Below are positions 1-12,801 of a stretch of 64,000 nt of DNA, piece after piece (position 1 is the stretch's first letter; every line of letters starts with the position of its first letter). Source of the stretch: Tricholoma matsutake (lineage: Eukaryota; Basidiomycota; Agaricomycetes; Agaricales; Tricholomataceae); the NCBI GenBank assembly GCA_026075535.2, contig AP026544.2, positions 1,736,001 to 1,800,000 of the forward strand, read 5' to 3'. Below the pieces are notes generated by a model, which worked only from the letters and a program-made list of their open reading frames with translations, was not told where the DNA came from and made no database searches. The translations under genes and the position numbers were made by a program.

Positions 1-1103
1 ATACTGTAATGCTGCCCAACATACAACTTAAACCATTCCTCCAGCTCTTTTTTCTTGTACAGTGAGCCTTTCCATGGTGTGGGTAGGATGGGGAACCCAT
101 CACTAGTCATCTCAAGTCAGATTTGTGTTGAGTCACCATGCGCTGTTGACCTTGAAGCAATGTCTGATGCACGTAAAGCCTTGATATAGCCCATGAAGTG
201 GTGCTTGAGCTCTGTGATCTCATTATTATATGTGTCCTTGAAGGATTGTGCAGGGGTGGCCATCAACGATGAAATATTTTTGTGACTGTGATTGGGAGCG
301 GGATCAGCAATGGCAGCGGAATATTTTCACTCACGCATCAACAACCATCAAACCATCAGGTGCAGTGTAGGCTGTGAATGTCACAGAAAGCACCCCCACT
401 TCTAGCCACTGTTGTCATGCAGTCTCCTCCACATGCTTAACCAGGTTCTTCTCTGCTCGACTGCGAAACATCAATAACATCATTGGCAGCAGCAATGGCA
501 ACAGCAACAGGTTAACATACATTCACTTTGTTTTCTCTGGATAACCTTCCCCCTTGATTTTCTCCTGCTCAGCCTCAAGCACTGCCTTTTCCTCTGCAGT
601 CATGCTTTCAAAAACCCTCTTGATGGCTGGCAGTCAGTTCTGGAACCATCCAGCCATACTTGTGGATGCATCCTGAACACCTAACATATCTCCAATCTCT
701 TTCCAAACTTGGTCCTGGTGTAAGCTCCAGATCACTTCTGATCACTTCACTTTGAAGTTGTTTGACTTCCTTGAGGAGCCTTTCGTCATTTGCTAGTTGT
801 TTGAAAGCCAGTTTGTTAGTTCCTAGCAATGTGATCAATAATACAACATTGAATGGGATGATAGCCAACCTTGGCATGCATGCAACTCTCCTCTGGATCT
901 ATTGGGGTCATCTCAATTGACGCCCAGTAATTAAAGATGGTGGGGAGAATGTCAGTCTTGAGTATTTGCAATCAGGCAGCTTTTGATTCCTGAGATCGGA
1001 ATCCATCTTTATAAGGCTTGATGATCTTCCGCTCTTTGACCGTATATCAGCTCCCCTTCCAGTACCGTCTGTGTCCTGGGTTCTCTGATGGCTCAGGTGG
1101 CAT
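1..1103 (-). pseudogene. KDZ-element partner gene, copy 1 (3' part beyond window edge)
   Basis: Conserved protein of unknown function, encoded divergently from the KDZ transposase at 1,244. The ATG lies at 1,103 and opens with a short proline-rich stretch. Segments homologous to copy 2 (37,977-40,649) follow: a KERKIIKPYK region, a GWF motif region, an EEKAVLEAEQEK helix near 560-600, a VTFTAYTAPDGLMVVDA block near 350-420, and the ELEEWFKLYVGQHYS block at the window edge. The frame is broken by several stops, including one after KHVEETA near 425, so the copy is decayed. Intron-like gaps near 480-520 and 270-340 contain GCCATT-type hexamer repeats. I recognise no catalytic domain. Similar proteins accompany KDZ transposases in Agaricomycetes (recollection). 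Function unknown. Confidence 0.6.
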
Positions 1104-1243
1104 TGGAGGGGATTGATGTGGAGGAAGGAATTGTCCTTGCCATTGGCTTCACTTGTTATTTGGCATGAGGATCACATGAGGATCACATGAAGTCAATAGT
1201 ACAATAAATAGCCCATCACCACAATTGATTCCCCCCAATCATC
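1104..1243. promoter_or_regulatory. Divergent promoter of KDZ element copy 1
   Basis: A 140-bp spacer separates the partner gene (-) from the transposase (+). It contains a tandem repeat of the unit CATGAGGATCA at about 1,163-1,190, followed by GTCAATAGTACAATA. The same motifs occur in inverted orientation in the matching spacer of copy 2 (37,828-37,976). Conservation in two copies that have otherwise diverged suggests a shared control region for both genes. That role is inferred. Confidence 0.5.
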
Positions 1244-4200
1244 ATGAGCCTGACAAAAGCTCCTTACAAGCAAAAGAGAAGATCAAAGAACAATGCCACC
1301 CTGCATGAGGATGATGATGGTGCAGTGGATACTGTCACACATAAGGAAGTTGAGGTCAACACGGGACATGGACCAAAAATGAAGCATATCAAGGTTCCCT
1401 TTCTGGTTACAAAAGAATGTGGTGAATTGAGTTCAGCTGGTATCCATGACAATCCAGGTCTTGCTCCAGAATGGGATATGCAAGAACCTCAGGTGGCCCA
1501 TAAGCCGGTTCAGCCACAGATTTGCATGGTCAGTTTCTGACATTGATTGACTTACCGAGGCTCATGTACAAATAACAGAAGCAGCGAGACTATGTCTTGG
1601 AGTTTGTCAGATGAATAGATGAGCTGCTGCAAGCATCCCTGTCTCGGCAGGCATGGTCAATCGACAAACAAGTTTGCAATCACTGTTCATTCAATAAATG
1701 GGCAATTTGGAGATGTGTCAATTGTTCGCTAGGAAGAACACTTTGCCAAACATGTATGTGGGTAACACACAGGCAAAATCCCTTCCATCACATTGAATCT
1801 TGGACTGGCATGCACTTTTGCAGGGCCAGGTTATGGGAGGTTGGCACATACCTCTTGGTTCAGCACCAGACAGATCAACCAATTTGCAATGCTCTTCAGT
1901 TCCAAATGGAATATCTGGAAACATTCAAGGACATGAAGGATAAAGCAGAACAAGAGTCGGCCAATTGGGAAGGTGATGATCAGCATCAGCCTTCATCACA
2001 TCAATCAGCATTGGCCCCATATTATGAGTCAGGAGCAGCAATGGCAATGGCAACAGCAGATGAAGCAGGGGACAATGAAGCATTTTTTGATTCCCTTGAT
2101 GAGCTTCTGATTCAAGGGCACAATACATATGTTGATGATAGCCTACAAGACTTCTTTGATGGCAATGATGCACATGAAGTTGAACATGCTGATGAAGACA
2201 TCCATGGGTTTGATTGATATTTGCCTAATGCTACTGAAACAGCTGTACACATGAGGACTGATGCCGCTCCTGCTCCCAGTGCCAATGCCAATATTATATT
2301 CAGACCACCCACTGCCGATGCCTTGAGCAACAGTTACATCCATGTGGTGCATACAAATGGAATACATCACTTGGTGATTGTTACCTGCCAGTGTCAAGGG
2401 GAGCACAGAATTCCCTTGGACCTGGTAAGCAGTAACTTGCTATCCACCAGCTTCAACAAAATATGCACTCTTTTCACCATGCATGTCCTGGATCATTTTC
2501 AGCTCTGTAATCTGGAATTGAAGGCATCAGCCTACCAGTTTTACCAATTGATTCAGCACATCACATTGCCAATGAGGCCTGCAGAAGTGGTCAACCTCTA
2601 CCATGAGCTTCGGTGCATGTCCCACTTATGGTGTTGGATGAAAAGATTGAAGTGGGCTGGGTATGGTCACAATCAAAAAGATCCATTGAAACCTGAACCA
2701 GGATCACTTGCCAACTTCTGTCCAGCTTGTCCTCAAGTAGGCATAAATATACTGGAAAATTGAAAGGACAATGAGAACTGGTGGGTGATTAAGCACCTGC
2801 TTTGTGCAGTGGTCTCTAAAATGATATTACACCTTAAATTTGTTTTTAAATGTGTATTTGTGGCTGATGGCAATTTCAAAGCTGACCATGTTTGGCAGAA
2901 AAACTCTGATACTGATATATGGCTATGGGATGGAGCTGGGATGGCCCCAAATCAGGCTGAATACAAGCAGTATCTCCAAGATGCCAGAGAACAATTAACA
3001 GTAAGTACACTTCCCTTGCCATTGCCACTGCCATTCCTGTGGCTGTGGCCATTCCCACACCCACTCCCATGCCCGCTCCCAATCTGATCTGATCTGATCC
3101 ATGCCCCTTTTGCAGAAGGCACCTTGTGAAAATAAATTCCTAGCAATTGTGAATGCTTTTCTGGCATCAAAGGCATGTGATAGGACTGGAGTAGCTGCCA
3201 TTGCATGTGCGCGACGTGGATGTTATGCACCCAATGCATTGGTAGACTTGTTCTGGGGAGAACAGCAAAAGAATGTTGACTTTGCTTTCCTTCAAGCACT
3301 GAAGACTACCAGGGTTGACCCTCAACAGGGAGTAATGCTGATTTACAACATTGTCTGCCAGTACATCATCTACCTTCTGGAGCACATCCTTCTGGAGCGC
3401 ATTGGTCCACATCTTCCAGCTGACCTGACCATTGACCAGGCCATTGGGCTTATGCATGTACATGGTCACAAGGACAAATGCTTCTATCTTTCATTCCAGG
3501 CTCTGGCATCATAGCAGGAGAAATACTAGAGTCCCTGTGGTCATCGCTGAATTCCATTTCCCCAACAGTCAGGACAGCGACCTTGCCACATCAGGCAGAA
3601 ATGCTCAACAATCATGCTATGGACTCAAATCACAAGAAAATGCTTGGCATGACTGCTATGCTGTGTGCAAAATGCTAAGAAGCCCTTGAGATCTCCACAC
3701 AACTCGGCAAGCACCATGCTGACCTTACAGCAGCATTTGGTCAACAGGTGGTCCAAAGATGGGAGGATGAAGTGACTGCAGCAGAATCACTCAGACTGAC
3801 AGATGTTAAGGCCATGGATATCTATGCCACTCAGGGATCGGGAGTGGGAGTGGGAATGGCATTGGCATTGGCAATGGGAGTGGCACCGGCACCGGTTCAA
3901 TCTGCAGTTGAGGAGTGGAATGATTTTGCAATCATCGTTCAACAAATGCAGTAAGTACTGCCTAACATACTCATATATCACAACCCATTGTTGGAGTACA
4001 CCAGGATTGAATTACGAGACAAGTCCGCCAACTTGGTACATCACCAAATGTTTCTGACATGCAATCTGTTGAAAGGGAAAGGGAAGCTCTCGCATCCCAC
4101 ATGGAAACCTTAACAGATTTACAAAATGCTGCCAATGTTGCTGACCATGACATTGCTCCATCACAAATTAGCCATTACAATGTTGACAACTCTGATGACT

Positions 4201-6932
4201 TAGACCCTTCAGACAAAGACACACCTACAGCATTGGGGCCCTCACATCTTCCAGCTGATAGAAATGCTATTCCAGTCAAGGAGCAACAAGTATACCTCCC
4301 ATTTAATGGCCCTCTGGCAGAGGTGGAGATTCAGCTCAGGAAGAATCAGGCAAGCCGACTGCTGCATCGGCTGTGGGAGCTCATTGTGGACAAGTCATTT
4401 CAATATTCACACATTATTCAAGCGGCCCCAAGAAAGGTAGTTCACACATGAGCATGAGCCACTGTCCATGAGTTGGTTAACAAAATTGCCCTGCATTCCC
4501 AAATGTATAACCATTGCCAAAGCAGATTGGTGGCACTGGATTGTGACACTGACACCTTAAATATGTCTCAGCAGTTAAAAAATGATGACCTCAATGCTAG
4601 CACAGCTATTCTGAACCTGAATATGCCAGGCTCCACTAATATTTGTCTGTCCTGGATTTGGCATAATTCTCACATTTGGACTGGTGTTACTACCTTCCCC
4701 GATGCTACTGCTGCTGCCGTACCCGCTTCCACTCCCATCCCCACTCCCACTTCCTTTAACAGCCCTGATCCCAGTCCCGCCGATCAATTCTGGGAATGTA
4801 CATCTATTTTGTGGCTATTCATTTGCATTGCACTGAACCTCTTGGATAGTCAGGTGAGTACATTGGCTTAGATGGAAGGAGGAATTTCTGCTGGTCACAT
4901 ATGAAATGCAGTGGACTGTGTGGTATTTCATTTATCACAGTGAATGGTGGCAGTCAGCCTTGCACTCAGAGAATACCTTGCCTGGCCCCCTAGCCTATGC
5001 TAACCATCAGTGGGCTTTATGGCATGAATTAGCGTTCAGGGCTGACACTGGGTTTACATCAGCAAACATCGATTACATCTCCCCTCTATGACCCTCTATT
5101 ATGTAAACTTGATCATCTTGATCTCTAATCATGATCAACATGTCAAATAAATGTCTCTCAGTCTTCAACCCTTTTTCTTTACAATCGGGGCCGAAAGGTC
5201 CACTCCAAATACATACACAGCAGATCATTTGGTATGCAGAGTCCTGTTTCCATCAAGTCCTGTTGCACATGCAAGGGGCAAATGTCTTAAAGCAAAAATG
5301 GATGCAAAAGGTTCTATATTGTGAGCTTGTAAGCAGGATCTTTTATGAATCAAGTAAGAGATTTGTCACTGAAAAATATTGCAGCTGTGCATCATGTCTC
5401 AAATCAGCTTCACCACATCAATCAGCCTGGTGTTTGAGGTGCCGATCCTGGTTCATTCATTGGCTGACAGTCTTGCTGAGGTAAACTTTGACCACCTACC
5501 ACTCAGATTCCATCCATCCCTCTTGGCTGTGTTGGATGATGGTGTCACCCCCAAACTTACAAGCAGTCTAGTGCCCTCATATGCCCTGAATTGGTGGAGA
5601 CATTATAGCAAACCGGCAGTGGACAGCATTATGGGCATCGACACCCTGGATCAGTGCCTTGATCACCATAAGCAGTACTTCACTGAGTCTGACTCTCCCA
5701 CTCCCGCTTTCCAAGCCATTGCCAATCCTGCATCAACCTCCAGGGTCTCTTGAATGATATGCTGCATGAAACATGCAGTACACTTCAGTTTATAGATGGC
5801 TGCGAATCATCAGCAGATGCTGTGTTGAATGCCAATGTCAGGAAAGCAGCAGCATTACACCGAGTTCATGAGCTTGCCCTGCTGAAGGAGCTCCAGGCTG
5901 AACCACAGGCTTTGGCAACGGGATCAAAGCCCCCTCAATGCACTGGGCAACCTTCAAGGCAAACAGCAGTAAGAAGAAAATCAGAACTGGTGGCAGCAAA
6001 TGCACAGGTGGAACTTGAGTGTCTGAAGTCCCATCCCTCCAACTCCTACAAGTGGACCTGGGGTGTTGACATCACGGAAAGTGATGTTTTGGGTGCTAAT
6101 GAGAAGACCAAGAGCAAGGGCAAACAACAGCATTCCAGGTATCAGTTGTCTCTGCCTGATGGTGCAAAGGGAAGAAAGGTGTGGTCAAGCACACCAACGG
6201 TCTCACCAGCTGCATCCAATGTCTATGGTTGACCACCCACAGTATCAGGTGATGGAGCAGACAATTCATTGCCTCCCAGCCCCGCTCCCAGCCCCACTGC
6301 TTTTCCCACTCCCTCTCCCACTCCCACTCCCTGTCCCTTCCCCTCTCCCCCTCCCCCTCCCATCCCCAATGCCTTGCCCAATGCAGAAGCTGGCCAGCCC
6401 ACTGCCATGGTTTGGCAAGGCGAAGATGATGCATCAAGTGCAGATCAGCCCACTGCCTTTCAGGCAGCCATGGCATGGCAAGGCAAAGACAATGCGTCAA
6501 GTGATGCTGATCAGCCCACCACCTTTCAGGCACTCATGGCATGGCAGGGCAACAATGATCAGTCATTGTCTTCCCCTACAGGTTCCCTGACTGGCTTTGA
6601 TGCTGCTCCCTTTTATCTTTCCAATTCTACCTCCTCATCTCCAGCCGCCAATCCAACTTCAACAGATGCAGCTGCTTTCCCCACTGCATCTGATGCTGCA
6701 GATGCTTTTCTGTCATCCTCAGAGACTGGATCTAATGGTGAATCCGATGCAAAGGCTGATTCTGAAGATTCAATTACCACATCACAGATAGAGAACCCCA
6801 CTCCTTCTCATATCACTTTGCCAACCTACCCTCCTGTTCACTCTGCCAATCTACACTCCTGCAGACTTCAGTTATGTTGATGAGACTTGGTTGTCTAGCC
6901 CTGATGAGATGATGGACACTGACATTGAATGA
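1244..6932 (+). pseudogene. KDZ-family transposase, copy 1 (CxC2-KDZ), decayed
   Basis: Relic of a Kyakuja-Dileera-Zisupton DDE transposase. The start MSLTKAPYKQKRRSKNN is rich in basic residues. A CxC2-type cysteine cluster (CNHC, CVNC, CQTC) lies at about 1,676-1,760. The KDZ core spans about 2,400-3,670: PLDLVSSNLL, CPACPQVGINI, FVADGNFKADHVW (first acidic residue), TGVAAIACARRGCYAPNA, IYNIVCQY, HVHGHKDKCF and GEILESLWS (last acidic residue). A canonical intron lies at about 3,001-3,116. The C-terminal part is rich in Ser/Asp/Ala and ends in a TWLSSPDEMMD motif. Defects are stops at 1,538 and 2,761, a short deletion with frameshift near 3,485 just before the GEILESLW motif, and Asn in IYNIVCQY where copy 2 has Asp. 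It is therefore very unlikely to be active. Confidence 0.85.
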
Positions 6933-7975
6933 TGCATCATGTATATATAGTGTTGTGGGTAGTAGTACATTGTACATAGTAATATCATTGTTTTTGTGGT
7001 CCTGTCAAGCCCCGATGTCAGTGCCACTTCCTGATCCTGGTCCCTGCCCCTGCCCCCACCCCTGTCCTCTTCCCCTGCAATTGCATTTCAAACATTACTA
7101 ATGTCTGTACTATGGTCTTAATGGACGTCTATCTGTACAGTACAGCAAGTAAAGTAGTAATGTAGTCATTGGCTAATTAATAGCATGTACAAATATATAG
7201 TGAGTTCGACAGCATCCATCGAAACAGATAATACAATGTATACAGTCAATAGTCCCCATCCCTGCTCCCATCCCTGCCCCCATCCCCTTCCCCTGCAATT
7301 GCATTTCAAACATTACTAATGTCTGTACTATCTGTACAGTACAGCAAGTAAAGTAGTAATGTAGTCATTGGTTAATTAATAGAGTATGTACAAATATATA
7401 GTGAGTTCGACGGCGTCCATCAAAACGGATAATACAATGTATACAGTCAATAGTCCCTGTCCCCACTCCCATCCCTGCTCCCATCCCAATCCCCATCCCC
7501 TTCCCTGCAATTGCATTTCAAACATTCCTAATGTCTGTACTATCTGTACAGTACAGCAAGTAAAGTAGTAGTGTAGCCATTGATTAATTAATAGAGTATG
7601 TACAAATATATAGTGAGTTCAACAGCATCCATCAAAACAGATAATACAATGTACAGTCAATAGTATTCATAGGTTAATATTGCCCATTCCCATGTCTGTG
7701 CCTGATGGCGATGCCGTGGCCATCCCTGTGGCCATCCCCATGTCTGTGTCCATGTCTGTGCTTGTTGCATTTCAAACATTACTAAGGTCTGTATTACATT
7801 TCTAATGCATGTCTATTGTAAGGTATAATAATCAGTATACAATGTAGTCATTGGTTAATATAATATAGTGACTTTATATAGTGAGTTTGACAGTGTCCAT
7901 CGAACCTGTATCATTTGATACAATGTATGTGTTTGATAGGTCATATCATTTGATACAATGTAGCTTACCTGTGTG
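6933..7975 (+). repeat. KDZ downstream tail with four ~0.2-kb tandem repeats
   Basis: Non-coding. Units begin with a TTTCAAACATTACTAA motif, with repeat starts near 7,076, 7,297, 7,506 and 7,767. Each carries a CCC-rich patch, a short TGTACAGTACAGCAAG segment and a GTCCATCGAA-type segment. The last part (about 7,880-7,973) ends in GTAGCTTACCTGTGTGA. The same ending occurs at 28,956-28,980 (-) and 48,170-48,192 (+), so it probably marks an element terminus. No ORF of note. Confidence 0.6.
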
Positions 7976-8176
7976 ACCAAAACCCTTTCTGAGGACCCCC
8001 TCCTCCACTCCCGAGTCAAACATGTGGATATCAAGTACCACTTCCTTCACAAACATGTCCAATCTGACAACTTGTGTCTCACATACATTAATACATGGGA
8101 GAACATTGCCGACATGTTCACAAAAGCCTTGGATGTTAAACAATTCACTTACCTTTGGGACTCCCTTGGATTATGA
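7968..8176 (+). pseudogene. Ty1/Copia pol C-terminal fragment
   Basis: About 65 residues match the C-terminal end of Copia RNase H. They include the KHVDIKYHFLHKHVQ block, the region around the last RNase H motif, and the typical ending ENIADMFTKAL. Only this end of the polyprotein is present. It abuts the KDZ tail directly and is followed by a purine-rich GCAAGGAGGAG tract and an LTR. It reads as a 5'-truncated element or the right half of an element split by the KDZ element. Confidence 0.8.
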
Positions 8177-8217
8177 TAATACAATTCCATGCAAGGAGGA
8201 GTATTCACAGTGAGGAG

Positions 8218-8563
8218 TGTTGAGAGACACACCATGAATGGTGCATTACCAAATGTGGAAGAGTTGGCTGCACTGATTGATGCATGCACTATTTTTAGTG
8301 CACCCCTTTGTTATGTGTGCAACAAACACACTTAGGTCACCTTTCTTATCTCTCCTCTTTATCTGTCTCAATGTATATATATCAGTAGACAGACAGTCTA
8401 ACACCTCAGTCTCTAATACAAGGACTGAGGTGAGTACGATCTCAGGTTTGACATTATCATGTCTTGCTAACTGTACCTTAGTTTAATCTTGTTTACACTA
8501 GGTACAGTATAATTGAATATAGTCTCTAATACAAGGACTGAGTTTAATCTTGTTTACACTAGG
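8218..8563 (+). repeat. Copia 3' LTR
   Basis: Starts TGTTGAGAGACACACC just after a purine-rich tract and the Copia stop codon. It contains a TATATATAT segment near 8,373. A block of about 20 bp (TCTCTAATACAAGGACTGAG) and a second (TTTAATCTTGTTTACACTAGG) each occur twice near the right end, so this end has suffered a short duplication. The right border is uncertain. Confidence 0.6.
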
Positions 8564-8572
8564 ATCAATTCT

Positions 8573-9663
8573 CTATATCCAGAGCTTCATCTATGCAGTT
8601 TTTGATTGCATCCCAAATGACAACAGATGTGGCTGGGCATTTATGCATGAGATCAGGATGTTTTGCTTCCTGCTCCTTACAAATCCAAAGAGCACCAAAA
8701 AAAGTTTTTTCAGCTGTGACTTGTAGTGTAGAATGGACCAGTTAGCTCTAGAGATTATATGTCATGAGAAAAGAAACAATATGAACTGCACCAAGGAAAG
8801 TCCCTTGGATATCACCTCCTCAGCAATCCTGGTTGCACTGTTCAGCTGAGAAATTGATGAAGCACAACAGTGAGTGCTCATTGACAATGGAATCCTGAAT
8901 GTTGCCCTCATGAAGTGCTCTGAAGAAATTCCTAAAATATCTTTCAGTTCAAACTTCTAAAAAATATATGCCATGTACCTCCCATGCCCTCACCATGTCA
9001 TGCTGTGTCCTCAAATCACCAGTGCGGCAATTTCCTTCTGCTCTCTTTGCCACATGTGTTTGAAAAGCTTGGAACCTCTTGTGGGGCTTAGCTCCACTAT
9101 CTTCATCAGAGTTTTCTTTGTCTTCTTCACTAGACTCCACCACTGCTGGGTCAATGCTGGCTGGATTTCCTTCTCTGTCATCATCAACATCATCATTGCT
9201 GCCACCCCTGCCATTTTCACCATCACCATCACTGTCATAACCAAGAACTTCAGCTGCATTGGCACCATCCACATTAAACTCATTGACCAGTGTCATCTCA
9301 TCATTGCCCCCATTGTCCCCAAAGCTGATCTGTTTGGGAGTGTGGGGCAGATAATTGATGGGAAGACTTGCATCAGGTGTCATGGGGCATGAGGTGTTGA
9401 CAGTGGGAGGTGGATGATCAGGTTGTGGTTCATCAACAAAGTCCAGATACCTTTAAATTGATGAGTTTCATGGTAGACAGATTAATGTATTATATGTTTA
9501 CCAGTAATTAGCAAGGAGATCCCTCAGCTGTTCCAAGTTGGCCAACTTTGGAAACCCCACTTCAGCAGAGCACAACACATCTTGAAGGAGTTGTTTTAAT
9601 TTGATGGCTTCTCTGGTGTACATGAATATGCATGTGGGACGCATGGCTCTGAGAAATAAAAGT
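8573..9663 (-). pseudogene. Crypton-like tyrosine recombinase, N-terminal remnant
   Basis: Reading leftward there is an exon ending in LRDLLANYW, then a GT-AG intron (about 9,455-9,510). Next comes an acidic exon (residues like DSDGDGENGRGG) running to a stop at 8,949. In the same direction follow NFFRALHEGNIQDSIVNEH, FINFSAEQ, and after a second intron FFGALWICKEQEA and ATSVVIWDAIKN. From memory these blocks resemble the region before the catalytic domain of Agaricomycete Crypton-type recombinases. The catalytic domain itself is missing, because the sequence ends at the Copia LTR border. Stops at 8,949 and after SAEQCNQDC show decay. The family call is tentative. Confidence 0.45.
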
Positions 9664-9710
9664 GTTACTTACAGCGACTCATGAAATTCATATCCAGTTG
9701 GGATCAGCTG

Positions 9711-10281
9711 TGTCAAGACCAATTCCTCTGACCAGAATTCCAATTTGTTTTCCACCACCTTTCCCAGCTGCCTTGCATCACAGTCCACCTCCTATCAGCA
9801 CCACCACCTAGAGATGAAATTCTCTCATTTCCAATTTGATGAAACAGTTTCAGGATAATTGCCTTGGAGGCTGGTTTGCAAATTATCACAGCCTCGGAAA
9901 TTCTGATTGCCTCCAGCCCTTAGTATTTAAGCTAGCTACTTTTGCCTTGTAATAGGCAGTTTGTAAATCAACAAAGTCTTGACCCAGTGAAACACTCCAA
10001 ATAATCTCCAAAGTCTATCTCGAACTTTAGCTTGTTCCCCCCCAAAAAACCTCTGGACCTCTGATCATCCTCTTAAAACTCTTGTCTTGAAATTAGGACA
10101 CTTGACAAGGAGAAGGGTGCAACTTCTTATAAGTTGAAGCTAAGTCCTTTCTGTCCCCTCATGCTTGGTGCAGCACATCAAGTGAACTCTGTCCTGGAAT
10201 CCCATCAGGTTCCCTTCCTTGTTTCTATCCTCCCCCTAACCTTCTAGCTCTACTGACCAGGTATGACCAGAAATCTGATGA
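9711..10281 (+). repeat. Gypsy LTR (5'), family 1
   Basis: Starts TGTCAAGACCAATTC. It is closely similar over its whole length to 18,367-18,929, including the promoter-like segment TAGTATTTAAGCTAGCTAC and the segment AGGACACTTGACAAGGAGAA. It ends near GACCAGAAATCTGATGA. It is followed by a leader and the gag at 10,558, so it is best read as a 5' LTR. No 3' partner in the right place is seen. Confidence 0.75.
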
Positions 10282-10557
10282 CTTCCTTTGTCCATAAGTA
10301 TTTACAAACACTCACTTTTCTCATCAAATTCATCCCATCTTCTATCTTCTAAAAACTCTCCCATGATTCCCACTGAATCACAGACTCAACAAACTACAAG
10401 AAACTCCCACTGTGCTGGTGCAGTACCAGGATTATCAGCAATCTGCCGATCTATACTTCCATCTCCTAGGCATGCTTCGACTTTTGGTGCATCCATGAGA
10501 CCATCCAATATTTTCTGACAAATCAGTTCTGGAGCACCCTCCATCAGTGCAAACCTC

Positions 10558-11519
10558 ATGTCTCAGCCTCTGGAGACCCCTCAGAATATGACTCCACTTG
10601 AGTACATAGAGAATGTTGGGCAGCCCAGCCCCTTTGACAAGGAAGGTCCAGGTAAAGTGGATGGACTTCCTGGAGGACCTGACAACCATAGTGGTTTTGA
10701 TGGCCCCAGGGATTACCCTGATCCTGACATCCCTGTTGATCCTCAACCTCCTGGTGGTGGGAATCCTGACCCAGGAGATAGGTTCCTCAATGCTCTCTTT
10801 GACCTCTTGGATAGTCTCCAAACCCTCTGGCAGAGCCAAGCACCCAAAACTGAGAAGATCAAAGTCTGGGATCCTGACACTTTTGATGGGGCCAATCCCT
10901 GGAAACTTTGGGACTTCCTGGTCTCATGCAACTTCACTTCTGCGATCTTTGCCTCTGACAAAAAGAAGATCCTGTTTATCTTTTTCTACCTCAAAGGGTC
11001 AGCCCTTAGCTGGTTTGAACCTGGGCCCAATGTTCCAACAAGTTCTGCTCATTGGATGTGGAACTACAAGGAATTCCTCAGTGAGTTGGAAGGTAATTTT
11101 GGTCCACACAACCCTGTTGGAGACACAGAGAAAGCCCTTTCAGAACTCACAATGAAGAAAGGTGGACAAATAGTCAAGTACAATGTGGACTTCTGGGAAC
11201 TCATGTCCTGGGTCAACTGGAATAAGGCTGCTCTTCAGGACTGGTACTTCTGAGGTCTTCTGCTCCACCTTCGCATAGAAGTCTTGTGAGGGGGGATGAC
11301 CTGAAACCCTAGCATCCTTACATCTTAAAGCTCAGGATGCTGACAACATCTATTGGATGCAGGAAAAAGAAACCTGCTTTGAAGCAAAGACCCCCAGAAA
11401 TTCTGCATACCACAGGAAAAAGGAATCTAAAGGTTCTCCTAACTCCAATTCTAACTCTGACACTCAGTCCAAACCTCAGTCCTCATCCAACTCTAATCGC
11501 ACAAAGCAAACCTCCTCTG
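10558..11519 (+). pseudogene. Ty3/Gypsy gag, family 1, broken
   Basis: Gag polyprotein N-terminal and capsid region. A Gly/Pro/Asp-rich leader is followed by the capsid blocks VWDPDTFDGANPWKLWDFL, KILFIFFYLKGSALSWFEPG and EFLSELEGNFGPHNPVGDTEKA, typical of basidiomycete Gypsy gag. The frame stops at 11,251 after QDWYF. The expected continuation (RLAQALD-like region, then a Ser/Asn-rich linker with SNSNSNSDTQSKPQSSSNSN) is still visible up to 11,519 in a shifted frame. TIR element A begins there and the zinc knuckle is lost. A related knuckle sits at 18,983-19,123. Confidence 0.8.
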
Positions 11520-12063
11520 TAGTGTTTCAAGGTCCAGTCTATAGGACAAAAATAACCATAGGACTGAACTGGACTGAACCTTGGTCCGATCTTTTTTTTG
11601 GTTGCAGTTGCCTATATTTGGGGTCATTCCGGTTGCCAGTTGCCTCATTTTAAAAATATTTGAAAACCATTTGAAGACCAGTTGCAACTGATTGCAACTG
11701 GTCTTCTTACAGTATTATATACTCATATAAATGTATCTACTTTACAACAAAAATACAACTAATATGTACTAAATTAATAGTATTTACTATTTATACTAGA
11801 TAATATGTCAAGGAATGGACAATGGGACAAGCCTGGGGGAAAAAGCATTCAAAGAAATGAGTGTTTATATACCCCATGGCTGCGCACAGACCACTTGGTT
11901 GTGCTTGCGCCCCAAAAAAAGAAAGTGGCACCACTTGCCAATTAATTCCCATGACTGCCAATGAACCACAATGCTGCTTCCACCACCACTCTCTCTCCAC
12001 CCACCCACAACACCCACAGCGCCAACCTCAAAAACCCTGCACCACAACAGAAAGGACACACAA

Positions 12064-12161
12064 GGGCCCAAATGATGGACTGGCATCATTTGGGCCCACA
12101 GGTATATTTGTATCTTCATTGTTTTCTTTTCTTCTACTAACTCATTTGATTTCTTTTTTAG
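12064..12161 (+). other. Hairpin-plus-intron module, element A
   Basis: Stem GGGCCCAAATGATG (12,064-12,077) pairs perfectly with CATCATTTGGGCCC (12,084-12,097) around a 6-nt loop. A donor-like GTATAT follows at 12,101. Then comes a T-rich segment with CTACTAACT (branch-point-like) and an acceptor TTTTTTAG at 12,161. Confidence 0.7.
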
Positions 12162-12801
12162 TATCTTACCATTACCATTCTCCCTTCCACGTACCCCCAT
12201 GCCACTGCTGTGAGCCTCTGCTTGCAGGGTGGGAATGGGTTTTGTTTCTGGCCGACACAACAACAATTGCACCTGACAATGACTGGCAACACCAACAAAA
12301 GTGGTGGCCAACAACAATGGCACCACCACCAGCACCAGCGCCAATGCCAACGCCACATCACAGAACCACCACCCCACCTACAAGCCACTGCTCGTAGGGG
12401 AAAATGGTGGTGCTGACAACGATGGAATGGGGTTATCAGACAGCAGGCACGATGGGAACAACAAGGAAGAATGGGGGGGACAACAAGAATGCAGGACAAC
12501 AAACGTGGGACAATGAACATGGGACAACAAATGTGGGACAACAAATGTGGGACAACAAATGTGGGATGACAATGACAACATCGACATCAACACAAATGCA
12601 GGACAACAACAACATTCACGAATGCAGGAGAATGATGAACACGGGGAACGACCCCACCAATGTGAGTGCAGGGTTGTTTCTCCTTTACCTTTTGTCTTTT
12701 TGTCTTTCTTTTTTTTAATCTGAATAACCCCTCACTGCTGCGAGCGGCTGCTCACAGTGTTAAGACTATTGGTCTTTAACTCAGCCTCAGCTTCATGTGT
12801 T

